NCBI GenBank assembly: GCA_900299255.1
Contig: OMJB01000095.1
Span: forward strand, 1 to 39,879
Origin: Sphingobacteriales bacterium
Lineage (GTDB): Bacteria > Bacteroidota > Bacteroidia > Chitinophagales > Chitinophagaceae
Direction: 5' to 3'
DNA length: 39,879 nt
The notes below the pieces were generated by a model. That model worked only from the letters and a program-made list of their open reading frames with translations. It made no database searches and was not told the DNA's origin. Made by a program: the position numbers and the translations under genes. Shown here piece by piece: positions 25,038 through 36,500 of this stretch. Each line of letters begins with the position of its first letter. Position 1 is the stretch's first letter.

Positions 25038-25931
25038 ATGAGGGTAAAACTGTTTTTACTAAATGCTATTTGTCTTTTCCTGGTAACAGGAAGGACAACT
25101 GCGTTTGGTCAAAAAACAGAAACAGAGTCAGCATTCAATCCTCCACAGTTCATCAATGGTATTTTTACCGGGCTGTTCCAGAGCACTGAGCCGCTGATGA
25201 TATTAAATGATGCACAGACAATAGCCTCAGGCAATCTGTTGTATACAAATCGGCCGGCACAGGTAGTCTCCCTTTTTGATGAAGCTGTCCTTACTGCCGG
25301 TGCTGAAAACGATACTAAAGCTGCCAGCACGGAAACAGAACCTGTTGTGCAGATACCAAATTCACGCACAACACCTTCAATTACGGTGAAAGCCTCCACT
25401 CCTGCAGAAAATGCCCCTGTTGGCCCTCCTACCCTTGAAGAAACTCTGGCAATGACAGAGGAGGTAATGGATCCGGTGGCTGTGAAATATGCAGAAGTGA
25501 TTAGTGTAGAACCCAATGAAATTGCCAATCTTCCACTTTACAGATTTATAGACAAGTGGTATGGTACGCGCTACAAATGGGGCGGCAATGACATGTCGGG
25601 GATAGACTGCTCAGCTTTCTCTAAAAGGCTGTATAACGATGTTTATGGGCAGGAGATACAAAGAACATCACGCGAACAGCACAGAAGCTGCGTGCGCATA
25701 AAAGATGTTGAAACAGCTACAGAAGGCGACCTGATTTTTTTCAGAATGCACCGCATTCGGGTATCTCATGTTGGTATATACCTTGCCAATGGCTTCTTTG
25801 TTCATTCTTCGCGCTCACATGGTGTGGTCATCAGCAGCCTGAACGATAAGTACTGGAGCCGCCGCTATGCAGGATGCGGCCGAATTGAAAAGGAAGACAA
25901 ATTCCCCGCAGAATCGGACTACACGCCATAG
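25038..25931 (+). CDS. NlpC/P60 family cysteine peptidase (cell-wall hydrolase)
   Basis: The 297-aa protein has a signal peptide (about 1-24, ending T-T-A-F-G-Q). A Thr/Glu/Ala-rich linker of about 130 residues follows, then a C-terminal NlpC/P60 domain (about 165-285). The catalytic Cys is in G-I-D-C191-S-A-F, the His in V-S-H244-V-G-I-Y, and the third polar residue is H256 in F-F-V-H-S-S. W-Y-G-T-R-Y-K-W-G-G before the Cys and E-G-D-L-I-F-F are also typical. Such enzymes cut peptide bonds in peptidoglycan stems. It stands as a single gene. Confidence 0.93.
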   Translation: MRVKLFLLNAICLFLVTGRTTAFGQKTETESAFNPPQFINGIFTGLFQSTEPLMILNDAQTIASGNLLYTNRPAQVVSLFDEAVLTAGAENDTKAASTETEPVVQIPNSRTTPSITVKASTPAENAPVGPPTLEETLAMTEEVMDPVAVKYAEVISVEPNEIANLPLYRFIDKWYGTRYKWGGNDMSGIDCSAFSKRLYNDVYGQEIQRTSREQHRSCVRIKDVETATEGDLIFFRMHRIRVSHVGIYLANGFFVHSSRSHGVVISSLNDKYWSRRYAGCGRIEKEDKFPAESDYTP

Positions 25932-26057
25932 GAATACCTATTTCGTGAGATTGCTGTATTGCTATAATTAACTATCGATAAAACAATCTTTCAGGTTTCT
26001 TCAAAAATCTTCACTCCCACTACCCGGACTTTTATGTTTACCTAATTTCAGAAGAGC

Positions 26058-26065
26058 TACCTTTG
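26058..26065 (+). promoter_or_regulatory. Possible -7 element upstream of the porin gene
   Basis: TACCTTTG matches TAnnTTTG. It would give a 5' leader of about 145 nt before the porin ATG. No convincing TTG lies at -33, and I found no obvious structure in the leader. Confidence 0.4.
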
Positions 26066-26217
26066 CACAGCAAGCCGTAAATAATGCAGGAGTGTTGTCA
26101 TGGTTGTAGTTTACTTCAATTACAGCACCTCAGAACTATCTTCAATCTGCATAATAACGGCAAAACAGAGTTGACTATAACAAGAATTGAAACACACTAT
26201 TTCAATAAATACCAGCA

Positions 26218-27627
26218 ATGATAAAGATAACTTTAGTAGCAGCGCTTGCAACATTACTTGCACAACAGTCAGTAGCACAAACTATTGATGACAATATAGA
26301 AATCAATGACAAAAAGCCGCGCAAAGTCAGGAAAATAAAATCACAGATACCATTCGAAGGCATGGATCAATCCTGGTACAATGGCAACGACAGGCGCGAT
26401 TCAGCAGTGCTGGCTGGTAAGTATGTCAGTTGGAATATACTTTTAGATGCCAACTGTACTCATTCTTTCAACGATCCAATAGATCATACCGTGGTGGGGT
26501 CAACGGCTCTGGCACGCAACGATGAGATGGAGGTCTCTGTTGCATCCATAGGCGGTGATTTTGTTTACGGCAATGCCCACGGACGAATTATGACTCAGTT
26601 TGGTACCAGGTCTACAATAGTTCCCCGCAATGATCTGAGTTCGTACAGAGGTCAATACAACCTTGCTGATGTGTATAGATATATCAGTGAAGCATACGCA
26701 GGATATCATTTCGATGTACTGCATGGCATCAAAGTAGACGCCGGAATGTTCATGTCCTATCTGGGGCTTAATTCCTATTACCAGGTTGAAAACTGGGAAT
26801 ATCAGGCGTCATTTACCTCCGACAACACCCCTTGGTTTTTTAACGGAATACGCGTACAAATTTTCCCCGGAAAACACCTGAAAATAGAACCATGGATCAT
26901 CAATGGCTGGCAGAGCTATGGTATGTTTAATGCTATGCCCGGCTTTGGTGGTAATATCACCTGGATACCTAATTCAAACTTAAAACTGCTTACTAACGAT
27001 TACTATGGCACAGACGCCCCTGGCTATACAGGCAGGCACAGGTTCCACTCAGACAACAGCCTCCTGTACCGATACTATAACCGTCCGAAGTCACGGGGGA
27101 TATCAAGAATGGCATTCTCACTGACAGGTGACTTTGGCTTTGAAAAAGGAGGAGGTGTCAACGGTTTCAGCAACGGTTCTGCTTCACAAGGACCCGCCCA
27201 ATATTTTCTGAGTGCCATGTTCTACAACCGCATCTGGTTTGGTAAAAACAAATGGGCATGGTGTATGGGCGGAGGCTGGATGACCAACCCGGGCCGCTAT
27301 CTGGTACTCTACCCCACCGGTGATGCCAGTCCACTGCCCAACCCCTCCAACCCTACTCAAACAGCAGGCACACACCCTTATAGTGCCAATCCGGGAGATC
27401 AGTTTACAGGCTGGGATGCCTCAACAAACATCAGCTGGATGCCCAACCAGAGTATAGAATTCAGGCTGGAGTATGTGCACAGGGAAGCAGACAATAATTA
27501 CTTTGCAGGGCACGGAGGCGTTACCTCCCCCAGTGGCTACACCTATACCCCACTACCCGGCGGGTGGGCACCAGACCTGGTTAAGACAGAAGACCGGATT
27601 ATTGCCGCTGTATTGTTTAGGCTATGA
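26218..27627 (+). CDS. Outer-membrane beta-barrel porin-like protein
   Basis: The 469-aa protein has a signal peptide (about 1-20, ending S-V-A-Q). A basic linker follows, then a long region of alternating amphipathic strands rich in Trp, Tyr and Asn (for example EAYAGYHFDVLHGIKVDAGMF, GGNITWIPNSNLKLLTNDYYG, SIEFRLEYVHREADNNYF). It ends in a strand finishing with Phe-Arg-Leu (AAVLFRL), as expected for an outer-membrane barrel. The overall layout resembles the BBP2-type putative porins of Bacteroidota. The substrate is unknown. It precedes a symporter gene, but a promoter between them makes co-transcription unlikely. Confidence 0.85.
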   Translation: MIKITLVAALATLLAQQSVAQTIDDNIEINDKKPRKVRKIKSQIPFEGMDQSWYNGNDRRDSAVLAGKYVSWNILLDANCTHSFNDPIDHTVVGSTALARNDEMEVSVASIGGDFVYGNAHGRIMTQFGTRSTIVPRNDLSSYRGQYNLADVYRYISEAYAGYHFDVLHGIKVDAGMFMSYLGLNSYYQVENWEYQASFTSDNTPWFFNGIRVQIFPGKHLKIEPWIINGWQSYGMFNAMPGFGGNITWIPNSNLKLLTNDYYGTDAPGYTGRHRFHSDNSLLYRYYNRPKSRGISRMAFSLTGDFGFEKGGGVNGFSNGSASQGPAQYFLSAMFYNRIWFGKNKWAWCMGGGWMTNPGRYLVLYPTGDASPLPNPSNPTQTAGTHPYSANPGDQFTGWDASTNISWMPNQSIEFRLEYVHREADNNYFAGHGGVTSPSGYTYTPLPGGWAPDLVKTEDRIIAAVLFRL

Positions 27628-27648
27628 TGCGGCTCTATTTCGTTATAA

Positions 27649-27678
27649 TTGTTAAATAAGTCGGTTGCTTTATATTTG
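27649..27678 (+). promoter_or_regulatory. Promoter of the microprotein-symporter operon
   Basis: TTG (27649-27651) and TATATTTG (27671-27678) are 19 nt apart, an exact fit to the Bacteroidota promoter pattern. The start would be near 27685, about 24 nt before the microprotein ATG. Confidence 0.7.
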
Positions 27679-27708
27679 GTTTGCAAAAGCTGGATTTTTT
27701 CAAAAAAC

Positions 27709-27816
27709 ATGAACAAACCAAAAGATCACAACTGGCGAAGCTGGTATAGTGCTGTAGTTATTGCATTGGCGCTACAGATTGTTTTGTACTTCCTTTTTAC
27801 TCAATATTATAGATGA
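27709..27816 (+). CDS. 35-aa single-span membrane microprotein upstream of symporter
   Basis: A short frame encodes MNKPKDHNWRSW, then one hydrophobic helix (about 13-30, YSAVVIALALQIVLYFLF) and the end TQYYR. Its TGA overlaps the symporter start codon in an ATGA arrangement, which is good evidence of translation and coupling. A strong promoter lies 31 nt upstream. The layout (basic N-terminus, one helix) would fit a small accessory subunit of the transporter, comparable to other microproteins paired with sodium:solute symporters. That role is inferred from position only. Confidence 0.75.
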   Translation: MNKPKDHNWRSWYSAVVIALALQIVLYFLFTQYYR

Positions 27817-29501
27817 GTACGCCCGACTGGATAGTACTGCTGGTTGCGCTCACATCTATGATCACCTACGGCCTGCATAAGGGCCGTGACCATGCGAGCG
27901 GCGCACAGTCGTACATTCTGGCCGATAAGCAGATGCCCTGGTATGTAGTGCTGCTGGGTATTATGGCTACCCAGGCCAGTGCTATCACTTTTCTGTCGGC
28001 ACCAGGGCAGGCTTTTACAGACGGTATGCGCTTTGTGCAGTATTACTTTGGCTTACCGCTTGCAATGGTTGTTATCTGTATCACCTTTATACCTATTTTT
28101 CGTAGGCTTAATGTATATACTGCCTACCAGTATCTTGAGGAGCGGTTTGACAGGAAAACCAGGTTGCTTACATCTTTTCTGTTTCTTTTGTCGCGGGGCC
28201 TTTCTACAGGTATCAGCATATATGCACCTGCCATTATACTGTCGTCCATGCTGGGGTGGAATATTTACATCACTAACATACTGATGGGAGGACTGCTGAT
28301 AATATATACATATGCGGGCGGCGCCAAAGCTGTGGCTCACACACAAAAACTCCAGTTTATAATCATCTTGTCTTCCATGGCATTAGCCGGCTATCTGGTA
28401 GTTCACCGTATGCCCGCAGGCGTTGGGTTGGGAGATGCACTTTACCTAGCAGGTAAGAGCGGTAAACTTAATGTTATCACCACCCAATTTGACTGGAAGG
28501 ATAAATACAATATCTGGAGTGGTTTAATAGGAGGATTTTTTCTGGCGCTTTCTTATTTCGGAACAGACCAGAGTCAGGTGGGCAGATACATAACCGGAAA
28601 GGACACAAGAGAAAGCAAACTCGGACTGCTACTGAATGGACTGATCAAGATTCCGATGCAGTTTATGATTTTGCTTATAGGGGCGCTGGTCTTTGTCTTT
28701 TACAGTTTTACTGCTGCACCATTGAACTTTAACACTGCGGCTTACAATTCCCTCAGACAACATGAGCCAGAAAAGGTTGCTGTTTTAGAATACGAATACT
28801 CATTGAAACAGCAGCAATACCAACAGCACGCTCTGGCTATTTCAAAGCTGCGAAAGGAAGACCCTGAACAGAAACTGAATGCTGAATTACTTTTATTCAA
28901 ACAATCACAGCACGAAATTCAGATGCTTCGAGACAGTATTGCCCACAGTATAGCTGTCAGGCACTACAGCCCCGACAAAAATGACACCAACTATATTTTC
29001 CTGTATTTTGTAAAAAACTCGCTGCCCAAAGGAATTGTTGGACTGCTGTTTGCCATCATCATTCTTGCGTCATGGGGCTCTATATCTGCAGCACTCAATT
29101 CGCTCACTGCATCGTCATTAATGGATGTACAGATGACCGGACGAAAAAAACTATCACCTAAAGAACAAATAAAGTTTGGCAGGCTCCACACACTGGCCTG
29201 GGGTGTCTTTTGTATTTGTGTTGCCATGTTTGCTGCAAAACTTGGTTCACTGATCGAGGCTGTAAACATACTGGGCTCTCTTTTTTACGGCACTATACTC
29301 GGAATTTTCCTAACCGCTTTCTATTTGCAAAAAGCAAAAGGCAACCTTGTTTTTACAGCATCCATTATTGCGGAGGCGTTGGTTGTCTTAATTTATTGGC
29401 TGGATATTGTTTCCTTCCTCTGGCTGAATGTAATTGGAGCATTGGCAGTAGTTGCAATCAGTTCACTTGCATATATAAAGAAACCTGAAAACGGTATGTG
29501 A
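27813..29501 (+). CDS. Sodium:solute symporter family transporter
   Basis: The 562-aa protein has the SSS-family layout of about 13 transmembrane helices. Conserved segments include G-L-H-K-G-R near the start, M-P-W-Y-V-V-L-L-G-I-M-A-T-Q-A-S-A-I-T-F (helix 2 region), Y-Q-Y-L-E-E-R-F, G-G-A-K-A-V-A-H-T, Y-F-G-T-D-Q-S-Q-V-G-R-Y, and S-S-L-M-D-V later on. An extra-membrane insertion of about 75 residues (about 318-392) is rich in Gln, Glu, Lys and Leu and looks like a helical hairpin or coiled coil. The substrate cannot be told. The ATG overlaps the stop of the 35-aa membrane microprotein. Confidence 0.92.
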   Translation: MSTPDWIVLLVALTSMITYGLHKGRDHASGAQSYILADKQMPWYVVLLGIMATQASAITFLSAPGQAFTDGMRFVQYYFGLPLAMVVICITFIPIFRRLNVYTAYQYLEERFDRKTRLLTSFLFLLSRGLSTGISIYAPAIILSSMLGWNIYITNILMGGLLIIYTYAGGAKAVAHTQKLQFIIILSSMALAGYLVVHRMPAGVGLGDALYLAGKSGKLNVITTQFDWKDKYNIWSGLIGGFFLALSYFGTDQSQVGRYITGKDTRESKLGLLLNGLIKIPMQFMILLIGALVFVFYSFTAAPLNFNTAAYNSLRQHEPEKVAVLEYEYSLKQQQYQQHALAISKLRKEDPEQKLNAELLLFKQSQHEIQMLRDSIAHSIAVRHYSPDKNDTNYIFLYFVKNSLPKGIVGLLFAIIILASWGSISAALNSLTASSLMDVQMTGRKKLSPKEQIKFGRLHTLAWGVFCICVAMFAAKLGSLIEAVNILGSLFYGTILGIFLTAFYLQKAKGNLVFTASIIAEALVVLIYWLDIVSFLWLNVIGALAVVAISSLAYIKKPENGM

Positions 29502-29543
29502 TTCGCAGTCGCTTTTTGTTAATTTAGAGCAAAATCCCAAATC

Positions 29544-30329
29544 GTGAAAGCAAAAACTATTGATGAAGTGCTGGCCAGGCTGGAGCAGATCATCAGCGAC
29601 AGCATTGGTAATAAAAGCCGCGCAGGCTATTTCGCTGCTTTGTATTATAAAGTAACTGCGAGTGTAAAAGAAGGAATTGAAAAAGGCAGGTTTGATGACG
29701 GCCCCAGAATGGAACAACTGGATGTCAACTTCGCCAACCGCTATCTGGAAGCATATGACCAATGGAAAAACAAACAGCCGGTATCCGGACCGTGGAAAAC
29801 AGCGTTTGACACTGAAGCCCGGCGTCAGCCGCTTGTATTGCAGCATTTACTGCTGGGTATGAATGTCCATATCAACCTAGACCTGGGCATTGCCGCCTCC
29901 GAAACAATGGCAGGCAAACCGCTTGAAAACCTTCACAACGATTTTGATCGTATCAATAATATTATTTCGTCACTGACCTATCAGGTTATCAATGAGCTCA
30001 ATCGTATTTCGCCTTTATTGTCTTTGATGGGCCTGCATGCCACGAATTACAACTCAATTATTATTCAATTCAGTATTGGCATTGCACGAGATGGAGCCTG
30101 GGTTTTCGCAGAAGAACTGCACAGAAAAAAGGGTAATGAATACCAGTTATCCATTAACGAGAGAAATAAAAGCATTTCAAATCTTGCACAAAGCCTTACA
30201 CATGCGAACTTTCTATTACGCATAACACTTTGGATTGTTGATATTTTTGAATGGAAAAATCCGGCCAGAATTATAAGGGCGTTGCACGAATACAAAAAAG
30301 CGTCAGTAAAGCCGGTTATAGTCAGTTGA
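29544..30329 (+). CDS. DUF5995 family protein
   Basis: This 261-aa soluble, mostly helical protein has recognisable family segments: A-N-R-Y-L-E-A-Y, P-W-K-T-A-F, Q-H-L-L-L-G-M-N-V-H-I-N-L-D-L-G-I-A (about 100-117) and a C-terminal W-K-N-P-A-R-I-I. The conserved H-I-N-L-D-L motif suggests a metal or active site, but no function is established. The start is a GTG 42 nt after the symporter stop. No promoter element is obvious in the gap, so it may be co-transcribed with the symporter. Confidence 0.8.
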   Translation: MKAKTIDEVLARLEQIISDSIGNKSRAGYFAALYYKVTASVKEGIEKGRFDDGPRMEQLDVNFANRYLEAYDQWKNKQPVSGPWKTAFDTEARRQPLVLQHLLLGMNVHINLDLGIAASETMAGKPLENLHNDFDRINNIISSLTYQVINELNRISPLLSLMGLHATNYNSIIIQFSIGIARDGAWVFAEELHRKKGNEYQLSINERNKSISNLAQSLTHANFLLRITLWIVDIFEWKNPARIIRALHEYKKASVKPVIVS

Positions 30330-30433
30330 CGCTTTGATTACATACATATATTCAATATGCCAACAATAGAAACCTCCCAAGTTCACTCACAATTAACAAT
30401 CATTCAATTAAATACACAACAGCTATTACCCCA

Positions 30434-30449
30434 TGTGATTTAATTCACA
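30434..30449 (+). promoter_or_regulatory. CRP-like operator upstream of the giant PKD/Ig protein
   Basis: TGTGATTTAATTCACA is an exact TGTGA-N6-TCACA site, the consensus of cAMP receptor protein family regulators. A weak -7-like TAAATTTA follows at 30459-30466, and the ATG is 55 nt downstream of the site. This places the operator across the -33 region. Regulator identity and sign of control are unknown. Confidence 0.5.
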
Positions 30450-30504
30450 TAATTTCACTAAATTTAGTTTTTCGTGCCTTCTGTTTACGGCAAAAAATTA
30501 ACCT

Positions 30505-33500
30505 ATGATCAGATCTGCAGTTAAATTTTTACTATTTACTGTACTGTTTTTTGTGCCTTTGTTCGCTTCTGCCCAGGTAACGGCAAACTTCACTGCTGAT
30601 GACACAGCAGGTTGCGCGCCAATGGTAGTACACTTCACCAACACATCAACCGGAGCAACCAGCTATGACTGGGATCTGGGAAATGGTACTTTGTCGACCC
30701 TTACTGATGTATCTGGCGCTTACCTTACTGCTGGCACATACACAGTTACCCTTATTGCCCACAATGGATCTGCAAGCAGTACCAAGACCATGACCATCAA
30801 AGTTTATGGTTTACCCACCGTCAATTTTTATGCAAATGATACCACCATTTGTCCGGGCGGATCTGTTGTATTTACCAGTACAAGTACCTCAGGAGCCTGG
30901 GGCGGAATGACTTACAACTGGAATTTTGGTGATGGATATACCAGTACTGCTCCCTCACCAACGCATACATATGCCACCCCGGGCAACCTTAACGTAACAT
31001 TGTTTGTAACGAACAGTAAAGGTTGTATTAATTCCCGGAGCCGGCTGCCATACATACATGTCAGCATACCGCCATCGGTTGGTTTTACGCCGGCAAGTAC
31101 CATGTATTGCCACCCTGTAGCAGGTGTTGCTTTTTCAAATTCTACAGTAGGTGCACCCCCATTGACTAGTTTCTGGCGGTTTGGTGACGGGGGCACTTCG
31201 GGCCTTTCTAACCCCACGCACAACTACACTACATCAGGCAATTTCGATGTGAGCCTGAAGGTAACCGATGGTAACGGCTGTATCGACAGTGCCGTATTTC
31301 CTGGCATGATAACGGTTGGAGATCTTGCAGCATCGTTTACCTACCCTTCAATTTCCTGTCCGTTTGCGCCTACAACATTTACCAACACCAGCTCTACTCA
31401 TATATCCAGCAACTGGGATTTTGGAGATGGCAGCACATCAACCGATGAGATACCTGTTCATACGTACACAACGGTTGGCACCTATCCCGTTCAGCTGGTA
31501 GTATACGACGGAACTTGTTTTGATACAGTTTTACATAACATCACAATTACAAAACCATCCGGGAGTTTTAATATTACTCCGTTGCGCCCATGTGCACCGC
31601 CACAAACCCTTACTTTCCATGGGTCTGTTCCTCCCGGCTGTTCTGTTTCATGGTACTCTCTCGTTTTCGGATCGCTTGGCAGCGGAGTTACGTTAAGCCA
31701 TCTTTTTCCGGCAGTTTCTCATGATGGCGCCGTTTACGGATTTATCGATTCAGTTACCATGGTTATTACAGATACACATGGCTGTAAAGACACGGTGGGA
31801 CAGCGCGATACGGTGAATTATCTGAAAGTAATAATAGGCGGAGGCCCGCACGAAGGCTGCATACCAGTGCGTGATACACTAGAGGCTGTAGCGTTGAGTG
31901 CAGTTTGGGATCCGTTCCTCGGCCCACCATGGTACAGAAGCGGATTCATGCCTTACCCATACGTTGTTGATATGCCCTATCCCTACAGTATCAGTAGTTA
32001 TTCATGGAATTTCGGTGATGGTTCGCCGATATCAAGTGCCGCAGCCCCTGTGCATACTTTCTCTGTAGTAGGAGGAGTATATAATATTAACCTCAGTATT
32101 GTTTCATCCAATGGCTGTACGGCAACGGCCAATCCGCAACTGGCTAAAGCCGGGTCTCCGCCACCAACACCATCATTTACATTTCACCCATCACGAGCCT
32201 GTGCGGGGCAACCTTTCTATTTTACGGCCAGCGGTACCGGCCCGTTCGATCATTATAAATGGGATTTTGGCGATGGCAATCCTGATACATCAGCCTCACC
32301 GGTTCATTCCTATACGGTACCCGGCATATTTCAGGTTGACCTGAAAACTGTGTACAATGGCTGCCAGAGTTTTCATTATGCATTGCATGATACCGTTGAT
32401 TCGCCGGGCGCTGTAGCCCACATTGCATACGCATGTATTCCCAGAAATGTGGTTTCATTCAGCGACTACTCTCTGGGGGATGATACCCATCTTTGGTCCT
32501 TTGGGGACGGGTTTACTAGTACGGCGTCCAATCCGGTTCATACCTATCCGGCTGTCTCAACCTATTCTGTAACACTTACCACTTTTAATTTCGCAAGCGG
32601 ATGCAGAGATACCGGCCGCTTTATTGTAAATCTTAATCATCTAAATAACTCATTCACAACATTTCATCCGACCATTTGCAGGGGAACACTCGATACATTT
32701 GCCGATACTGTCTTTAACCAAACCTATCGAGACACATCGTACGTCACAAAATACCGATGGTATGCTGATGGCATTTTAACAGATTCCCTTTTTACTACGT
32801 ATCCCACGGATACTATATACCACTCATTCAGTACCGGGGGAACCCACACAATGGCATTAGTACTAACCGACAATCATGGTTGCATGGATACCATTAGCAG
32901 AACTGTTGTCGTTCCGAGCCCCCTTGACAGTTTCACCGTCAGCCCGCCTTCAGGCTGCGCGCCTTTATCGGTCACATTTACTGACCGCTCAACCGATATT
33001 CCCGGAGCCACTTTTTCAAATTATTTCTGGAAATGGGGTGATGGGACAACAACTTCTACATCAACTCCAGTTACTTTACATAACTATAATCTCAATGGCT
33101 CATACACCATTAAGGAAATAATTACTGACAATTCAGGGTGTAAAGATTCTCTGATCAGCGACACTCATGTGGTTGTCCGTAAACCATCTGCTGCATTTAA
33201 TTCAACGGTTACAACCATATGTATGAACAGAGGCATCCGGTTTGTCAATACTACTACGGGTACGTTTACATCGCTCTGGTTGTTTGGAGATGGAGATACG
33301 TCGTCTGTAACCAGTCCGACACATTTCTATCATTCAGCAGGTGACTTTACGGTAAAGCTGATAGTTACAGATGTTGGTGGATGCCGAGATACGCTTACAA
33401 AAACAAATTATATCCATGTAAAACCACTACCATTCCCGGCGTTTACAATGGATGATTCATTTTCTGTTTGTTCTCCATTTACAGTGAATTTTACAAACCA

Positions 33501-36500
33501 TAGCACCGGTGCTACGCATTACTTCTGGACGTTTGGCGATGGTACATCTTCTATTATTGATTCTCCAAGTGCCGTATACATAACACCGGGTTTTTATACA
33601 GTGAAGTTACAGGCTATCAATTCGTTTAACTGCAGTGATACTGCCATAAGGCACGTCAACTTGTTTGGTTATTCAGGTGCATTTACATATGCTCCTATTT
33701 CCGGCTGCAACCCGGTAACTACCCATTTTGCAGCTACAATTTCATCAGTGGCAAGTGTTGTATGGGATTTCAGCGATGGTGTAACCAGTACACCGTCATT
33801 ATCAACATCAGCAACACATGTGTACAGCACTGTTGGTACGTTTGTTCCAAAGCTGATTCTCACGGACAGTTTTGGCTGCACCAATTTCAGTGTAGGTCAC
33901 GATACCATAAAGGTAGATAACATTAATGCCGGGTTTACTACAACTCCTAATCCAGGATGTCAGAACAGTGCAATGGCTTTTAATGATACTTCTTCCAGCC
34001 ACTTCTCACCCATCACCCGTTGGCTCTGGACACTTGCACCGGGTTATACCAGCACTGTCAGCAACCCTACCTACACTTATACTACATCAGGCACACACCC
34101 TGTAACACTCTCCATTACAGATGCATGGGGCTGCACCTCAGTAATAACGAAAAATGTTACGGTTAATGCGCTGCCATCAATAATTGCGGGACCCTTTACA
34201 GTGTGTATTGGCACTACAATTGCGCTTTCAGATACCATCACAGGCGGAACCTGGGTGAGTAGTAATCCATCAGTTGCGAAGGTCGGTTCATCTACAGGCA
34301 TTGTTACGGGCATGGCTCTGGGATCGGCAACTATCACCTATTCTCTGGGTTCGGGCTGTACAATTACTAAAACTATTACTGTGAATCCGGTGCTGACACC
34401 CATTGCCGGAAGCAGTGGGGTCTGTGTCGGATCCACTACTTTGCTTACTGATCCAACCTCCGGCGGGTTCTGGTCTTCGGGATCTCCAGGCACAGCACTT
34501 ATAGGATCGGTTTCTGGTACCGTATCAGGCATAACAGCCGGGGTTGCTGTAATATCTTATACCTATGCCGGCTGCACAACTACTAAACCTATAACAGTGA
34601 ATCCATTGCCATCTGCATTTACGGGCAATGTGCCAATTTGCATTTTACGCACCACTACACTTGGCAGCACACCAACCGGAGGTACCTGGAGCAGCGGAGG
34701 AACCGGCATTGCATCCATTAGCTCATCCGGAGGAGTGGTTACCGGCATTGCGGCAGGAACCGAATTAATAACATACACCTTACCTACCACTTGCAAGACA
34801 ACCGCTGCTGTCACAGTCAACAATCCTCCTGCGTCAATTGCGGGGGGCTCATTTGTTTGTATCGGAGGGTCCACAACACTTGCAGATGTGACACCAGGCG
34901 GGACATGGTCTAGCAGTAATATTGCAGTATTAACGATTGGTTCGGTTTCTGGCCTGGCCACTGGAGTAGCAGTTGGCATAGCAACAGTAAGCTACTCAAC
35001 GGGCGGTTGTGCCACTACAAAAGTCATCTCAGTAAATACACTGCCTGCTCCTATAACAGGCAACCACAGCATATGTGTGGGACTGTCAGATACATTATCT
35101 CACCCTACTTCCGGTGGCAGCTGGACATCATCTTTACCTGGAGTGGCTGTAGTGGGCGCATCAAATGGTATTGTATTTGGCGTGAACAACGGCAACAGTA
35201 CTATAACCTATTCTCTCGGAGCCGGCTGTGATGTCAGTACTGTTTTCACCGTCAATCCTCTTCCCGCACCTATCGGCGGCAGCGGCAATGTTTGTGTTGG
35301 GGCAACTTCCTTATTAACTGATATCACTCCAGGCGGCTCATGGCGGTGCGACTCTTCATCTATCGCTCTGGTAAACGTTAGTAGTGGTAATCTAACGGGC
35401 ATATCCGGCGGCATGGCTTATGTAACTTACACTATACCAACGGGCTGTGTCAGAATCCGGCAAGTTACTGTTAATTCCGTTCCACCAATTACAGGCCTAA
35501 CAAACTTGTGCTCGTTTGGAGATACTATTATTGTTCATGATGCAAACCCGCTAGGATTATACAGCAGCACACTGGTATCTGTTTTTAACCTGGGAGGAGG
35601 CGCAGCTATGGTTATTTCTTCGTCAGCTGGTACCGGTACTGTTTCTTACACAATTCCTCTTGGATGCGTTATTACGAAACCAATAACTGTAAATCCTGTT
35701 CCACCCGCTATATTAGGATTTACCCATATTTGCGAAGGTAGTTTCTCACCTCTTTACAATTCTACAGCAGGAGGCAGATGGTCTAGCTCTGACATTTCCG
35801 TTGCACGGATTGATTCAATTTCCGGGCTGATGAGCGGCATTGCCGGCGGATCAGCAACAATTACCTATGCATTGCCCACAACCTGTAAAGCCAGTGTTCC
35901 CGTAACAGTGGAGCCAATACCACGGGCAGGCACAATTAGGGGTGCGTCATCTTTGTGCATGGGCCAAACGATAACTTTGGTAGACAGCTTCCTGGGTGGC
36001 ACATGGACAGCATCTAATGGACATGCTACTGTATCTGGTGGAAACGTTTTCGGAGTTTCGGCAGGAGTAGATACAATCAGATATTTGCTTACCAATCCAT
36101 GCGGAACATCAACAGCTACCCACATAGTAACAGTTAGGCAGGCTCCGGATGCCGGTTCTATTTCAGGCCCTGGTTCATTGTGTGTCGGCGAAACAATTAC
36201 ACTTATTGACTCTGCAGCGGGTGGTGTCTGGGCAAGTGCTAACGCAAATGCCACTGTTTTAAATGGTGTTGTAAAAGGTATTGCTCCCGGCATTGATACC
36301 ATATCTTATACATCAACAAATACATGCGGTGTAGATATTGCCAAACATGGTTTGGTAATTTACCCACAACCTTTTGCCGGTGTGTTCTCCGGTCCACTAT
36401 TTGTGTGTGTAGGAGACACAATAACACTCGCTAATTCAGTTTCAGGTGGAACACTTGGAATTACCAACAACAATGCGTCATTAAACGGATGGGTTGTAAC

